A DNA stretch of 64,000 bases from Jejuia pallidilutea (GTDB lineage Bacteria; Bacteroidota; Bacteroidia; Flavobacteriales; Flavobacteriaceae), in the NCBI RefSeq assembly GCF_002973595.1, contig NZ_PVEO01000007.1, positions 186,001 to 250,000 on the forward strand. Reading direction: 5' to 3'. This document shows, one piece after another, positions 53,582 to 62,777 of this stretch. A program made the translations under genes and the position numbers. The notes beneath the pieces are model-generated. The model saw only the letters and a list, made by a program, of their open reading frames with translations. It did no database searches and had not been told where the DNA came from. The first letter of the stretch is position 1; each line of letters begins with the position of its first letter.

Positions 53582-55101
53582 TGTTGTGCCACAAATGTTT
53601 CCCATTCCTTAAATATATCTTCGCCCATAACGCGTTCCATTTTTACTTGTCCGCCTTTCTTTTTGTTAGCACCGCTCCACTCATGAAAAATATTGGGGTA
53701 TATAAGTTTAACTTTTACACCTTTTAGGGCTTTAGAGCGTGCAACTTTATAGTTTTTGTTAGCTTTACTTAGGTAGTTGTCCAAATACTCAGCAATTTGT
53801 TCTGTATTTGTGTTTTTAGTTTCAGAACCTAAATACCAACTATGGTAAAAATCATCATCAAATCTTTTAGCACAAAGGGTATATTCTGGAATTTTAATAT
53901 CTAGTTTATCTTCTAAATGTTGTACGGCATCATCTAATTTATTGACTGAAAGTTGAGAGCCTACAGTGTTTAAAAAGAACTTTGTACGCCCTGTTATAAT
54001 TATTTCAGCTTTCTCAATATTTGTAAATGCTATGGTATCACCAATTAAATAACGCCATGCTCCGCTAACGGTTGAAATAATTAACACATAATCTTCATCT
54101 GGTTTTACTTCTTCTAAGGTTAAACATGGCGCATCATTGGTTATAGAACCGTCTTGGTTTATGTATTCTGGTTTAAAAGGTACAAATTCAAAGTAAATAC
54201 CATTGTTTGTTACTAATTTCATGGCATTGGTTTCTGGACGTTGTTGAAATGCCAAAAATCCTTCTGATGCTAAATACGTATCTATTACCGTTATAGGTTT
54301 AGCCAAAAGTGCGTTAAAACTTTTTTTATAAGGCCCAAAAGCTACACCACCAGAAGTATAAACTTGCAAGTTTGGCCATATATCATGAATGTTTTTTACA
54401 TTGTGATACGCTATAACTTCCTCTAGCATTAGCTCCATCCAAGAAGGAATGCCACTAAGTGCGCCAATATCCCACTGTTTTGCATTTTTGGCAATATGCT
54501 TAACACGTTCGTCCCAATCATCAATTTTTGCAATTTTTTCCCCTGGTTTGTAGTAGCCCCTAAACCAACTAGGTATATTACTTGCGCTTATACCGCTTAT
54601 TTCGCCTTCTAAATGATTGTTTTTTTCGTTTAAATCTGTAGAACTGCCTAACATCATAATTTCTTTTTCAAAAAAGTCGGCAGGCAAATCAAAGTTCTTA
54701 AGTGCAAATACTTGGTCTATGCCTGTTTGCCTTATAGCTTCAATCATGGCATTGGTTACAGGAATACGCTTGCTTTCTTTTCCGGTAGTACCAGAGCTTA
54801 ATGCAAAATAATCTGGCGCCCCAGGCCATGTAATATTTGTTTCACCGTTTATTACTTTGTGCCACCATTCATCTTTCATTTTTTTGTAATTGTGGTAAGG
54901 TATGGTGCTGGCAAACGTTTGTTGTGGTTGATTTGAATTTAATATGTTTTTAAAATTATAATGTTTACCAAATTGGGTGTCTTTGGCAGTATCTAATAAG
55001 TTTTTAAATACTTGTTTTTGTGCTTCAATAGGGTTGGGTTCTGTGGTGATTGCGCCTTTTAAGTTAATAACTCCTTTTATAATATTTCCAATAATAGCCA
55101 T
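53578..55101 (-). CDS. GH3-family acyl-adenylating enzyme
   Basis: 507 residues. The adenylating core is clear: YFALSSGTTGKESKRIPVT is the ATP-binding loop and VYTSGGVAFGPY, VLIISTVSGAWRYLIGDTI and ITGRTKFFLN follow. Plant GH3 enzymes join amino acids to acyl hormones; bacterial ones are mostly uncharacterised and may ligate fatty or aromatic acids. It is upstream of nothing obvious and adjacent to an aldehyde dehydrogenase gene, 29 bp apart. Confidence 0.9.
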   Translation of the reverse strand: MAIIGNIIKGVINLKGAITTEPNPIEAQKQVFKNLLDTAKDTQFGKHYNFKNILNSNQPQQTFASTIPYHNYKKMKDEWWHKVINGETNITWPGAPDYFALSSGTTGKESKRIPVTNAMIEAIRQTGIDQVFALKNFDLPADFFEKEIMMLGSSTDLNEKNNHLEGEISGISASNIPSWFRGYYKPGEKIAKIDDWDERVKHIAKNAKQWDIGALSGIPSWMELMLEEVIAYHNVKNIHDIWPNLQVYTSGGVAFGPYKKSFNALLAKPITVIDTYLASEGFLAFQQRPETNAMKLVTNNGIYFEFVPFKPEYINQDGSITNDAPCLTLEEVKPDEDYVLIISTVSGAWRYLIGDTIAFTNIEKAEIIITGRTKFFLNTVGSQLSVNKLDDAVQHLEDKLDIKIPEYTLCAKRFDDDFYHSWYLGSETKNTNTEQIAEYLDNYLSKANKNYKVARSKALKGVKVKLIYPNIFHEWSGANKKKGGQVKMERVMGEDIFKEWETFVAQH

Positions 55102-55130
55102 AGTTTTTTTATAAATGATGTTAGCTGAAA

Positions 55131-56498
55131 TTATTTTACGTAAACTGTTTTTTTATTAGTAAATGCTAGGATACCTTCTCTTGAAAGTTCGCGACCATAC
55201 CCCGAATTTTTTGTGCCACCAAAAGGTAATCTAGGATCGGATTTCACCATATCGTTAATAAAAAATGCACCATCTTCAATATTTATAATTTGTTGTCTTG
55301 CATCTTCTACAGCTTCGGTAAAAATCATGGTACCAAGTCCAAATTTAGTGTTGCTTACCAGTTTATAGGCTTCTTCTTTATTAGAAACTTTTATAATTGC
55401 TGCCACGGGGCCAAAAGTTTCTTCAGTAAAAACGGGCATATTTTGGGTAACATTGGTTAAAATTGTGGGTTGGTAATATGCTTTATTTCGTGTGTTTCCG
55501 AAATGTACTTTAGCTCCTTTTGTAACAGATGCCTTAATTTGTTCCTCTAGTGTATCTGCTAAATCCTCTCTTGCCAGTGTACCTATTTTGGTGTCTTCTA
55601 AAAGTGGGTCTCCAAAATTTAGGGTTGCTACGGCTTCGGTAAACTTGTTTAAAAACTCGTTGTAAATTCCAGCTTCTACAATAAAACGTTTAGCGGCAAT
55701 GCAACTTTGTCCTGTGTTTTGCATTCTAGCTTTTACAATAGTGCTTAAATGAGCATCTAAATTAGCATCGTTTAGAATAACACAAGCGTTGTTGCCGCCC
55801 AATTCTAAAAGTGTTGGTTTAAGTTGTGCACCTGCTATTTTAGCAATTTCGCGTCCAGCTTTTTCACTTCCTGTAAGCGAAACAGCTTTTATAATATCGT
55901 TTTCAATTATAGTTTCAACGGTGTTATGGTTTGCAATTAAAGTGCTAAAACAACCTTTAGGGTATCCAGCATCTTCAAAAACCTGTTGAATTGCCAAGGC
56001 GCATCCTGTAACGTTCGATGCGTGTTTCATTACCACGGTATTGCCAGCGGTTAGGGTTGGAATTGCAAATCTAAAGGCTTGCCAAAATGGAAAATTCCAA
56101 GGCATGATGCCTAAAACACAACCTAAGGGATCGTAGGAAATAAAGCTTTTTTTGGCGTCGGTTTCAATTATTTCATCTGATAATAATATCGCAGCATTTT
56201 CGGCATAAAAATCACATAAATACATGCATTTTTCTATTTCAGCTATACTTTCTGTAATGGGTTTTCCCATTTCTAAAGTCATTAGTTTACTGTACTTCTC
56301 TTTGTTTTTAGATAAATTATCAGCGACATGTTTTAATAATTCTGTTTTTTTAGAAAGGGACGCTTTCTTCCAAGTTTTAAATGTATTGTTGGCAGAATTT
56401 AATATGTTATCTATCGCTTCAGAAGAATAATACGTATACGTTTCAAGCGATGTATTGTTGTAAGGATTTGTTGTGGTAATATGTGTTGCCATTTTCAA
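55131..56498 (-). CDS. Succinate-semialdehyde-type aldehyde dehydrogenase
   Basis: 455 residues. Catalytic Cys is in NTGQSCIAAKRF, the general base Glu in LLELGGNNACVI, and the NAD-binding GSEKAGREI segment is present. It most resembles the GabD/SsdA-like NAD(P) dehydrogenases of about 455 residues. An alternative start at 56492 removes two residues. It may be co-transcribed with the GH3 gene. Confidence 0.9.
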   Translation of the reverse strand: MKMATHITTTNPYNNTSLETYTYYSSEAIDNILNSANNTFKTWKKASLSKKTELLKHVADNLSKNKEKYSKLMTLEMGKPITESIAEIEKCMYLCDFYAENAAILLSDEIIETDAKKSFISYDPLGCVLGIMPWNFPFWQAFRFAIPTLTAGNTVVMKHASNVTGCALAIQQVFEDAGYPKGCFSTLIANHNTVETIIENDIIKAVSLTGSEKAGREIAKIAGAQLKPTLLELGGNNACVILNDANLDAHLSTIVKARMQNTGQSCIAAKRFIVEAGIYNEFLNKFTEAVATLNFGDPLLEDTKIGTLAREDLADTLEEQIKASVTKGAKVHFGNTRNKAYYQPTILTNVTQNMPVFTEETFGPVAAIIKVSNKEEAYKLVSNTKFGLGTMIFTEAVEDARQQIINIEDGAFFINDMVKSDPRLPFGGTKNSGYGRELSREGILAFTNKKTVYVK

Positions 56499-56634
56499 AA
56501 ATTTTTTTAATTCTAAATATACAACCTAATCTCTGGTTTCTTTAACGCGAATACTAAAAACTCTAACGATTATAATGATTTTAAACAAGTTAAGATTCTC
56601 ATCTTTAGTGTTAAGAAATTTTGGGCTTTGGACT

Positions 56635-56642
56635 TAAATTTG
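56635..56642 (+). promoter_or_regulatory. -7 box of the ytxH-holin-like operon
   Basis: TAAATTTG is a perfect -7 box, 42 bp before the YtxH-like ATG. Confidence 0.55.
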
Positions 56643-56684
56643 TGGTAACGAATAAAAGTTTAATCTAAAAAAACATAAAATATT

Positions 56685-57014
56685 ATGAGTAATAACGGAA
56701 ATACTTTTTTGGGCATTTTAGCCGGAACAGCAATTGGAGCAACTCTAGGCATTTTATTTGCGCCAGATAAAGGAAGCAAAACAAGAGCAAGAATAGCAGA
56801 CGAGGCTACCTTGGCCAAAGATAAGTTAGCAGAATCTGCAAACGAACTAAAGGAAAAGGTTGTAGCAACTACAGCTGCTAAAAAACAAACACTAGACGAG
56901 CAAGTAGATTCTATTGTACAAGATGTAAGCCACAAGGCAGATGATGTAATTGATACACTAGAAAAAAAGCTTGCAGAATTAAAGGCAAGAAATAAAAAAA
57001 TACAAAAATCGTAA
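56685..57014 (+). CDS. YtxH-domain stress protein
   Basis: 109 residues. An N-terminal glycine-rich hydrophobic helix (FLGILAGTAIGATLGILFAPDKG) anchors it, followed by a long charged coiled coil. This is the YtxH/gas-vesicle-like stress protein family, co-transcribed with two more small genes downstream. Confidence 0.85.
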   Translation: MSNNGNTFLGILAGTAIGATLGILFAPDKGSKTRARIADEATLAKDKLAESANELKEKVVATTAAKKQTLDEQVDSIVQDVSHKADDVIDTLEKKLAELKARNKKIQKS

Positions 57015-57021
57015 TCTATAG

Positions 57022-57369
57022 ATGGGGTTAGTAGACGCTATAAGTAATACCAACGATAAAGCTGTTGAAGTAAGTGAAAGATATGTAAAAACATCTTTAA
57101 AGTACTATAAACTTAAGGTATTCCAACAGCTATCAATTTCAGTAAGTATAGTTTTTAAAGCTTTAATTATTGGGAGTCTAGCACTAATGTGTGTTTTAAT
57201 TAGTGCTGTAGGTTTAGCACTCTTTGTAGGTGAATCTACACAAAGTTATCCTTTTGGATTTTTAATGGTAGGTCTGCTGTTTTTAATACTATCTATAATA
57301 GCATTTGCGCTAAGACGCCTAATAAATAAGTGGGTTATTAAGAAACTATCTAAAAAATTTTTCGATTAA
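57022..57369 (+). CDS. Small membrane protein of the phage holin / DUF1469 type
   Basis: 115 residues with two membrane helices (VFKALIIGSLALMCVLISAVGLALFV and FGFLMVGLLFLILSIIAFAL). Actinobacterial holin-superfamily III proteins of this size occur in bacterial stress operons and are not phage genes. It follows the YtxH gene by 7 bp and precedes a 66-residue gene by 1 bp. Confidence 0.75.
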   Translation: MGLVDAISNTNDKAVEVSERYVKTSLKYYKLKVFQQLSISVSIVFKALIIGSLALMCVLISAVGLALFVGESTQSYPFGFLMVGLLFLILSIIAFALRRLINKWVIKKLSKKFFD

Positions 57370-57370
57370 G

Positions 57371-57571
57371 ATGAAGATTTATGAAAACGAAGAAAGTATA
57401 GAAAGAGCGCTAAAAGTTCTAGACTTAGAGCGACAAATTGCGTGGGAAGAAATTAAGGCTGTGAAAGAAGAATATAAAGAAGATTTTAGACCCTACAATT
57501 GGATCCAAACAGGAGTTAAGCTTTTAAGTAAGTATGGTGCTATGATCTTGCTAAAAAAAATAATTAAATAA
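57371..57571 (+). CDS. Small protein of unknown function
   Basis: 66 residues, amphipathic (ENEESIERALKVLDLERQIAWEE), basic at the end with IKLLSKYGAMILLKKI-like hydrophobic tail that could bind membrane. It is co-transcribed with the YtxH and holin-type genes. Confidence 0.65.
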   Translation: MKIYENEESIERALKVLDLERQIAWEEIKAVKEEYKEDFRPYNWIQTGVKLLSKYGAMILLKKIIK

Positions 57572-57590
57572 CAAATTAAAACATAAAATT

Positions 57591-58190
57591 ATGAAAATAT
57601 ATAAAATGAGTATGCTAGTTGTAATTGCATTATTATTTGCAAGTTGCGACTTTGAGCAAAAGAAAAAAGCAGAGTTGCCAGAGGTTGATATGGATGTTGA
57701 AGTAGAGGAAGGGCAACTGCCAACTTTTGATGTAGACTGGGCCGATGTTAATGTAGGCACCAAAACCAAAACTCTAGAAATACCTAAAGTGGTTATTGTT
57801 ATGGAGGAAGAGGAAGTAGAAGTGCCATACATTGATATTGATATGCCGCAGGATGATAATTCCAACTACGAAAAAGTTGAACAAAATATAATGGTAGAAG
57901 CTGAAGTAACCGATAAAGAACACGAATTAGATATTAAGGAAATTAGAGCAGGTGGTTCTACCTTATATGTTATTTCTCAGTTAGAAGAAAAATCAACAAG
58001 TATTGGTGATAAGAAATTAAGAGTATCAGACCAAGTTAGTCTTAACGCACCAGACAATTTAAATGTAAAGCATTACATTGTTGGGGAGCGTCCAGACCGC
58101 GTGTTTAATTCAAGATACAAATATTTTAATTCAATGAGCGAAGCAACCAATGCTATAAAAGACACTAAGGTAATTTATTCAAATAATTAG
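57591..58190 (+). CDS. Acidic lipoprotein of unknown function
   Basis: 199 residues. The lipoprotein signal is LLFASCDFEQK. An acidic Asp/Glu/Val-rich stretch (VDMDVEVEEGQLPTFDVDW; EEEEVEVPYIDIDMP) is followed by a more ordered C-terminal half that includes HYIVGERPDRVFNSRYKYF. It is the last gene of the YtxH group, before a strong terminator. Confidence 0.65.
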   Translation: MKIYKMSMLVVIALLFASCDFEQKKKAELPEVDMDVEVEEGQLPTFDVDWADVNVGTKTKTLEIPKVVIVMEEEEVEVPYIDIDMPQDDNSNYEKVEQNIMVEAEVTDKEHELDIKEIRAGGSTLYVISQLEEKSTSIGDKKLRVSDQVSLNAPDNLNVKHYIVGERPDRVFNSRYKYFNSMSEATNAIKDTKVIYSNN

Positions 58191-58215
58191 TAGTTAGTTA
58201 GGTTAGGTTAATATG

Positions 58216-58256
58216 AAAAAGGTTTCAAATATATTTTTTTGAAACCTTTTTCTTTA
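58216..58256. terminator. Strong terminator, usable in both directions
   Basis: A 14-bp perfect stem AAAAAGGTTTCAAA / TTTGAAACCTTTTT (58216-58251) with an 8-base loop. It ends the YtxH operon; the convergent araC-family gene stops at 58321. Confidence 0.88.
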
Positions 58257-58320
58257 AACTCATCTAGACTTTTAAAATAGAATAGTCTAAAAGAGTTTAT
58301 TTAGTAAAAAACTAAAACAA

Positions 58321-59349
58321 TTACACAGCAACAGGTATGTAAACCTGTTTTTTGTATTCGTAGGGTGTAACGCCATATTTTTCTTTAAAAATCTTAGAAA
58401 AATAGCTTCTGCTGGTAAAACCAATGCTGTAAACAATTTGCGAAATATTCAAATCTGTCGTTTTTATCAACTCACGCGAAGTCTCTAATCGAATATGTCT
58501 TATATACTCTGTAACTGTTCGGTTAAATAAAAATTTAAAGCCATCTTGTAATTTTACCTGAGATAATCCAGATGCTTTAGACAATTGATTTAAAGAATAA
58601 TTTTTAGCGGGATTTTCGGTTATTTTTTTACCTAATTGGCGTACAATTTTTAGTTCTCTTTTAATAAGAGAAGTAGGCAGGGGTACACCTTGGTTTACTA
58701 AGTTATGTTGTTGTATGTGTAATGTTAAAATTTCATACACTTTAGCTTCAATTTTAAGTAGTCTTAACATACCCTTAGATTTTATTTTTTTAATAGCATT
58801 TACAAAATCTGCCATTTTTAAGTTTAAGCGTCCATGGTGAAAAAAACGATGTTCATGATCGGTATCTACAAAAACTTCGTATAATTTATCATTAAGTGAA
58901 GCTATATTAGAGGTTCTTTTTTTTAGAAATTTTGCTCTAACAATATGTATAATATTAATTTCTATTTTAGAATCTTTAGGGAAAATTAAACTGTTAGAGC
59001 CATTAGTTTTATTTGTAAAGATTACAGACTGAAATTGTTCTATATTTTTCGTACTGTTATCAACACCAAACATGTGTTTAAATCCGTCTTGCAAATTATA
59101 TATAAACCTAATAGGATTAAATTCTGTAGCTTTAATCTCTAACTCTACTTCTTCAAAAAATTTAATGTCGTAATGAAGTAGGCTCACGCCATAGTCAAAA
59201 GGAATAAATTTCACATAGCCTTTAGCAACCAAATTATTAATAATTAATTTATGCTCTCCCCAAGTTTCTTGTATAGTTCCTCCTATGGCGTCTTTTATTT
59301 CTGTTAGGATTTCGGCAGAAGTGTCTGCATTAATTTTTATATGCTGCAT
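58321..59349 (-). CDS. AraC-family transcription regulator
   Basis: 342 residues. The C-terminal 100 residues form the two HTH motifs (LNQLSKASGLSQVKLQDGFKFLF; LNISQIVYSIGFTSRSYFSKIF with KYGVTPYEYKK). The N-terminal 230 residues hold an unrecognised ligand or dimer domain. It is divergent from the hemerythrin gene. The direct repeats between them (59491 and 59511) are a possible binding site. Confidence 0.87.
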   Translation of the reverse strand: MQHIKINADTSAEILTEIKDAIGGTIQETWGEHKLIINNLVAKGYVKFIPFDYGVSLLHYDIKFFEEVELEIKATEFNPIRFIYNLQDGFKHMFGVDNSTKNIEQFQSVIFTNKTNGSNSLIFPKDSKIEINIIHIVRAKFLKKRTSNIASLNDKLYEVFVDTDHEHRFFHHGRLNLKMADFVNAIKKIKSKGMLRLLKIEAKVYEILTLHIQQHNLVNQGVPLPTSLIKRELKIVRQLGKKITENPAKNYSLNQLSKASGLSQVKLQDGFKFLFNRTVTEYIRHIRLETSRELIKTTDLNISQIVYSIGFTSRSYFSKIFKEKYGVTPYEYKKQVYIPVAV

Positions 59350-59693
59350 GGTTTGTAATGGTTAGGTTTGTTAAACAAGTTTAATAAAACAGTACTTTGC
59401 TTTTAGTGTGCGTACTAGTAAGAAATATCATCGCTTACTTAATAAATAAAGATAGGCTAAATTTGAATATTCAGGTATCGCACCGTCAACTTTTGTTAAA
59501 GTTTAACTTATTTTGTTAAACTTTCTTAAAAGAACTTCATTTTACATTTCTGAGTTAATATAACTATCGATAACGCTAAGTTTACTAGTGCCTTAAAAGT
59601 AAATTTGATTTAGTAATAAGGTTAAAACAATTTAGTAGCTAACTAATTACGCACTTTACAAACAATTTTTTATTTAACAAAATATACAATATT
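59350..59693. other. Divergent regulatory gap between the araC-type and hemerythrin genes
   Basis: 344 bp without a gene. It holds the direct and inverted repeats at 59491-59524. No perfect -7 box is evident for either gene. The rest is AT-rich with nothing recognisable. Confidence 0.4.
59491..59524. promoter_or_regulatory. TTTTGTTAAA direct repeats at 20-bp spacing with inverted repeat
   Basis: TTTTGTTAAA occurs at 59491-59500 and 59511-59520, exactly two helical turns apart, the spacing typical of AraC-family targets. Overlapping them, AAAGTTTAAC (59498-59507) pairs with GTTAAACTTT (59515-59524). Confidence 0.5.
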
Positions 59694-60131
59694 ATGACGA
59701 CTATTTTTGAAGCTCTCAGAAAAGATCACGACACGCAACGCAACCTGTTGCAACGCTTGGTAAGTACCTCTGGCGATACGGAGGCCAGAGATACTATTTT
59801 TAAACAACTTAAGCACGAGTTAGATATGCATGCTAATGCAGAAGAACGCCATTTTTACAAACCTTTGATGAGTAATGATATGATGCAGGAAAAAGCTAGA
59901 CATGGCGTGGCAGAACATCATGAAATAGACGAATTACTCGAAGCCTTAGAAAAAACAGATTATACATCATCTGCATGGTTAAAAATTGCTAAAGATTTAA
60001 AAGAAAAAGTAGAGCATCATCTAGAAGACGAAGAGCATACTTTTTTTCAACTAGCAGGAAAAGTATTTACCGAAGCACAAAAAAAGAGTTTAGCCGAAGG
60101 GTACCAAACTTACATGTCGGGAAATGCATAA
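59694..60131 (+). CDS. Hemerythrin-domain protein
   Basis: 145 residues with the di-iron ligand pattern HD near residue 12, then HANAEERHFYKPL, HHEIDELLE and HHLEDEEHTFF. It binds oxygen or iron or senses nitric oxide and oxidative stress. It is divergent from the AraC-type regulator and co-oriented with the PA2169 gene. Confidence 0.88.
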   Translation: MTTIFEALRKDHDTQRNLLQRLVSTSGDTEARDTIFKQLKHELDMHANAEERHFYKPLMSNDMMQEKARHGVAEHHEIDELLEALEKTDYTSSAWLKIAKDLKEKVEHHLEDEEHTFFQLAGKVFTEAQKKSLAEGYQTYMSGNA

Positions 60132-60345
60132 TTAATTTAATAATATACTTTAAATGTCCCATGCCACAGCAGCAAAAACAAGGCACAAGTTTTTACAAGC
60201 TTAAAAACGAAATGCATTAATATTAAACCTAATACAACCAAAACCAAAACCATCAACCTATTAATTTTGATGAAGAGTAACAACTAGAAGATGTAAACCA
60301 GTAGGCATCTTTAAATAAATTACTGCTAATATAAATTTAAAACAT

Positions 60346-60795
60346 ATGAGTACGTACACAGAAAACCTAAGTGGTAAATTAAACGATTTATTAGAAAAAA
60401 CTTATGATGCTGAAAAAGGATTTAAAAAAGCAGCAGAAAATGTAGATAACCCTTCCTTAAAAAACTATTTTAAGCAAAAAGCCGATGAGCGTTATAATTT
60501 TGGACACGATTTAAAAAATGAAATTGTTTCTTTTGGAGAAAATGTAGATAAAGGCGGAAGTGCAACAGGCTCTGTTCATAGAACGTGGATGGATGTTAAA
60601 GCTTTATTTTCTTTTGATAATGAAGAGTCTATGCTAGAGGAAGCTATAAGAGGCGAGAAGGCTGCCATATCAGAATATGAAGATATTATTAATGATAAGA
60701 GTGTTCCAGAAAGTACTAAGTCTCTATTGATTTCACAGAAAAATCAAATAGAAAACGGATTATCTAAAATTAAGGTATTGGAAGATTTGCACTAA
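60346..60795 (+). CDS. PA2169-family four-helix-bundle protein (DUF2383)
   Basis: 149 residues with ferritin-like helices and acidic/His spacing (DAEKGFKKAAENVDNPSLKNYFKQKADER and EEAIRGEKAAISEYEDII). The family is common in stress clusters of Bacteroidota and is of unknown function. It is followed by a terminator at 60868. Confidence 0.85.
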   Translation: MSTYTENLSGKLNDLLEKTYDAEKGFKKAAENVDNPSLKNYFKQKADERYNFGHDLKNEIVSFGENVDKGGSATGSVHRTWMDVKALFSFDNEESMLEEAIRGEKAAISEYEDIINDKSVPESTKSLLISQKNQIENGLSKIKVLEDLH

Positions 60796-60867
60796 TTAAA
60801 AATTATTTTATACGCTTAAGGGCTGAATTTTAAGATAAAATCCAAAAAAAATTCAGGCACAAAATCA

Positions 60868-60896
60868 AGGCTCTTCTCAAAAGAAGGGCTTTTTTA
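60868..60896 (+). terminator. Terminator of the PA2169 gene
   Basis: GCTCTTCT (60870-60877) pairs with AGAAGGGC (60882-60889), one wobble, followed by a run of seven T. Confidence 0.75.
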
Positions 60897-60989
60897 TTTT
60901 AAAATCAATAGAGCAAAACTTTTGCTTTAAAGCGTACACCTACAACAACAATTATAATTAAATTTGAAGTAGTTGGTTAGTGAAAGTAG

Positions 60990-61027
60990 ACCTTAGCATT
61001 TTTTTGTAAATGCTGGGGTCTTTTTTA
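60990..61027 (+). terminator. Second terminator with no gene before it
   Basis: GACCTTAGCATTT (60990-61002) pairs with AAATGCTGGGGTC (61009-61021), two wobble pairs, followed by TTTTTT. The nearest upstream gene already has a terminator at 60868. Confidence 0.7.
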
Positions 61028-61180
61028 GTTTATTTGTAATGTAAAATATTGAATAACAATGTATTAAATGTGTTAACATAAGTAGCTTTAGAGCTAAGTT
61101 TAATAGTGTAAAAAAAGCATCTTTGTAGTGTAGGGTTCGAAAATCGAATCTTTAAATTTAATCATTAAAACCACAATATT

Positions 61181-61342
61181 ATGTTACGCTGGACAATCAC
61201 ATTTGTAATAATTGCCATTATAGCCGCCGTTTTAGGATTTGGCGGAATTGCTGGGGCAGCCTCAGGAATAGCAAAAATTCTATTTTTCATATTTATAGTA
61301 TTATTTGTACTATCACTTTTAAAAGGCTTGGTAAAAAAGTAA
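61181..61342 (+). CDS. DUF1328-type small membrane protein (YtjA family)
   Basis: 53 residues, almost all hydrophobic: [32 protein letters not shown], then a second helix [15 protein letters not shown] and a basic end. This pattern (two helices flanking [11 protein letters not shown]) is that of DUF1328/YtjA. It is too short for ordinary gene finders. Its role is unknown; homologues are common in stress operons. It precedes another small gene by 31 bp. Confidence 0.85.
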   Translation: MLRWTITFVIIAIIAAVLGFGGIAGAASGIAKILFFIFIVLFVLSLLKGLVKK

Positions 61343-61373
61343 TTAACTAAAAAAAAACCAAAAATATTTAATC

Positions 61374-61535
61374 ATGAAAAAAATTATTTACACATTATTA
61401 TTTCTTTTCACTATTTCAACAGTATTTACAGGCTGTAGAGAAAAAAAAGAAAACGACGTTGAAGAAGTTATAGATGAAGCAGGAGACGCTGTAGAAGATG
61501 CAGCTGATGAAGTTGAAGACGAAGTAGAGCAGTAG
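61374..61535 (+). CDS. Small acidic lipoprotein
   Basis: 53 residues. The lipoprotein signal ends VFTGC, followed by a strongly acidic tail rich in Glu, Asp, Ala and Val (EEVIDEAGDAVEDAADEVEDE). The repeated (D/E)(D/E)A pattern suggests a coiled coil. It is co-oriented with the DUF1328-type gene and has its own terminator downstream. Confidence 0.75.
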   Translation: MKKIIYTLLFLFTISTVFTGCREKKENDVEEVIDEAGDAVEDAADEVEDEVEQ

Positions 61536-61572
61536 ATAACATAGAAACGTAAACTGTTAATATTATAAATAT

Positions 61573-61597
61573 AGCCTCATTAAATTGGGGCTTTTGT
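61573..61597 (+). terminator. Terminator of the small lipoprotein gene
   Basis: AGCCTCA (61573-61579) pairs with TGGGGCT (61586-61592), followed by a short T run. Confidence 0.6.
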
Positions 61598-61668
61598 TAT
61601 TATTGGTAACCCTTATAGTTACATCAATACTGTTAATAACTTCTATGTAAGGTTTCCTTCAAAAATTC

Positions 61669-61676
61669 TACTTTTG
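61669..61676 (+). promoter_or_regulatory. -7 box of trxB
   Basis: TACTTTTG fits TAnnTTTG and lies 21 bp before the trxB ATG. Confidence 0.6.
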
Positions 61677-61697
61677 TTTTATTAAATAGATAAGATT

Positions 61698-62678
61698 ATG
61701 GCAGAAGATATAGAAAAGGTAAAATGCTTAATTATAGGTTCGGGACCAGCAGGCTATACCGCAGCTATTTATGCGGCAAGAGCTAATATGGAGCCGGTAC
61801 TATACCAAGGTTCTCAACCTGGTGGGCAGTTAACTACTACTAACGAAGTTGAGAATTTTCCGGGATACCCTGAGGGTGTTACAGGACCAGAAATGATGTT
61901 GCAACTACAAGCGCAAGCAGAACGTTTTGAAACCGATGTGCGTAATGGATGGGTTACCAAAGTTGATTTCTCGGGCGATATCCACAAAGTTTGGGTAAAT
62001 GATACAAAAGAAATTCATGCCGATACTGTAATTATTTCAACAGGGGCATCAGCTAAATACCTAGGTTTGGAATCTGAGCAGAAATATTTAAAGTTGGGTG
62101 GTGGTGTTTCAGCTTGTGCAGTATGCGATGGCTTTTTCTACAGAAATCAAGAAGTTGTTATTGTAGGTGCCGGAGACTCAGCTTGTGAAGAGGCACATTA
62201 CTTATCAAAACTTTGTAAAAAAGTAACAATGTTGGTAAGACGCGATGAGTTTAGAGCATCAAAAATTATGGAAGCCCGTGTTAGAAATACCGAGAATATT
62301 GAGATTTTATTTAATACTGAAACCGATGAGGTTTTGGGAGACGGACAAGTTGTAAATGGCGTTCGCGTATTTAATAATAAAACCAACGAAAAGCACGATA
62401 TTCCAGCAACAGGTTTTTTTGTAGCCATTGGGCATAAACCAAATACCGACATATTTAAGGACTATTTAGACTTAGATGAAACAGGTTACATTATAAATGT
62501 TCCCGGAACTTCTAAAACCAATGTAGAAGGCGTATTTGTTTCAGGAGATGCGGCAGACCATGTTTACAGACAAGCGGTTACAGCAGCTGGAACTGGATGT
62601 ATGGCAGCTCTGGATGCAGAACGCTATTTAGCTGCAAAAGATTCAACTTTTGAGGTTTCAACGTCAACTTACAATTAA
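61698..62678 (+). CDS. trxB: Thioredoxin reductase
   Basis: 326 residues. FAD motif IIGSGPAGYTAAIYAARA, redox-active CAVCDG, NADPH motif VVIVGAGDSACEEAHYLS and the closing GVFVSGDAAD are all present. It reduces thioredoxin with NADPH in the cytoplasm. It has its own promoter and terminator. Confidence 0.97.
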   Translation: MAEDIEKVKCLIIGSGPAGYTAAIYAARANMEPVLYQGSQPGGQLTTTNEVENFPGYPEGVTGPEMMLQLQAQAERFETDVRNGWVTKVDFSGDIHKVWVNDTKEIHADTVIISTGASAKYLGLESEQKYLKLGGGVSACAVCDGFFYRNQEVVIVGAGDSACEEAHYLSKLCKKVTMLVRRDEFRASKIMEARVRNTENIEILFNTETDEVLGDGQVVNGVRVFNNKTNEKHDIPATGFFVAIGHKPNTDIFKDYLDLDETGYIINVPGTSKTNVEGVFVSGDAADHVYRQAVTAAGTGCMAALDAERYLAAKDSTFEVSTSTYN

Positions 62679-62694
62679 GTTATAATTACATACT

Positions 62695-62727
62695 AAAAAA
62701 GCTAAAGTGAATAACTTTGGCTTTTTT
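62695..62727 (+). terminator. Terminator of trxB
   Basis: A 14-bp stem AAAAAAGCTAAAGT / ACTTTGGCTTTTTT with one wobble and a 5-base loop. Confidence 0.85.
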
Positions 62728-62777
62728 GTGTTTTGCAAATACCTTAAAAAGTGTTTTCTTTGAAGTCAAATTTAAAA

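Larger units (their letters stand above)
60796..61180 (+). other. Noncoding gap with two terminators
   Basis: 385 bp without a gene. The PA2169 terminator occupies 60868-60896. A second, stronger terminator at 60990-61027 is not preceded by an open frame, which leaves room for a short RNA between the two. Confidence 0.4.
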
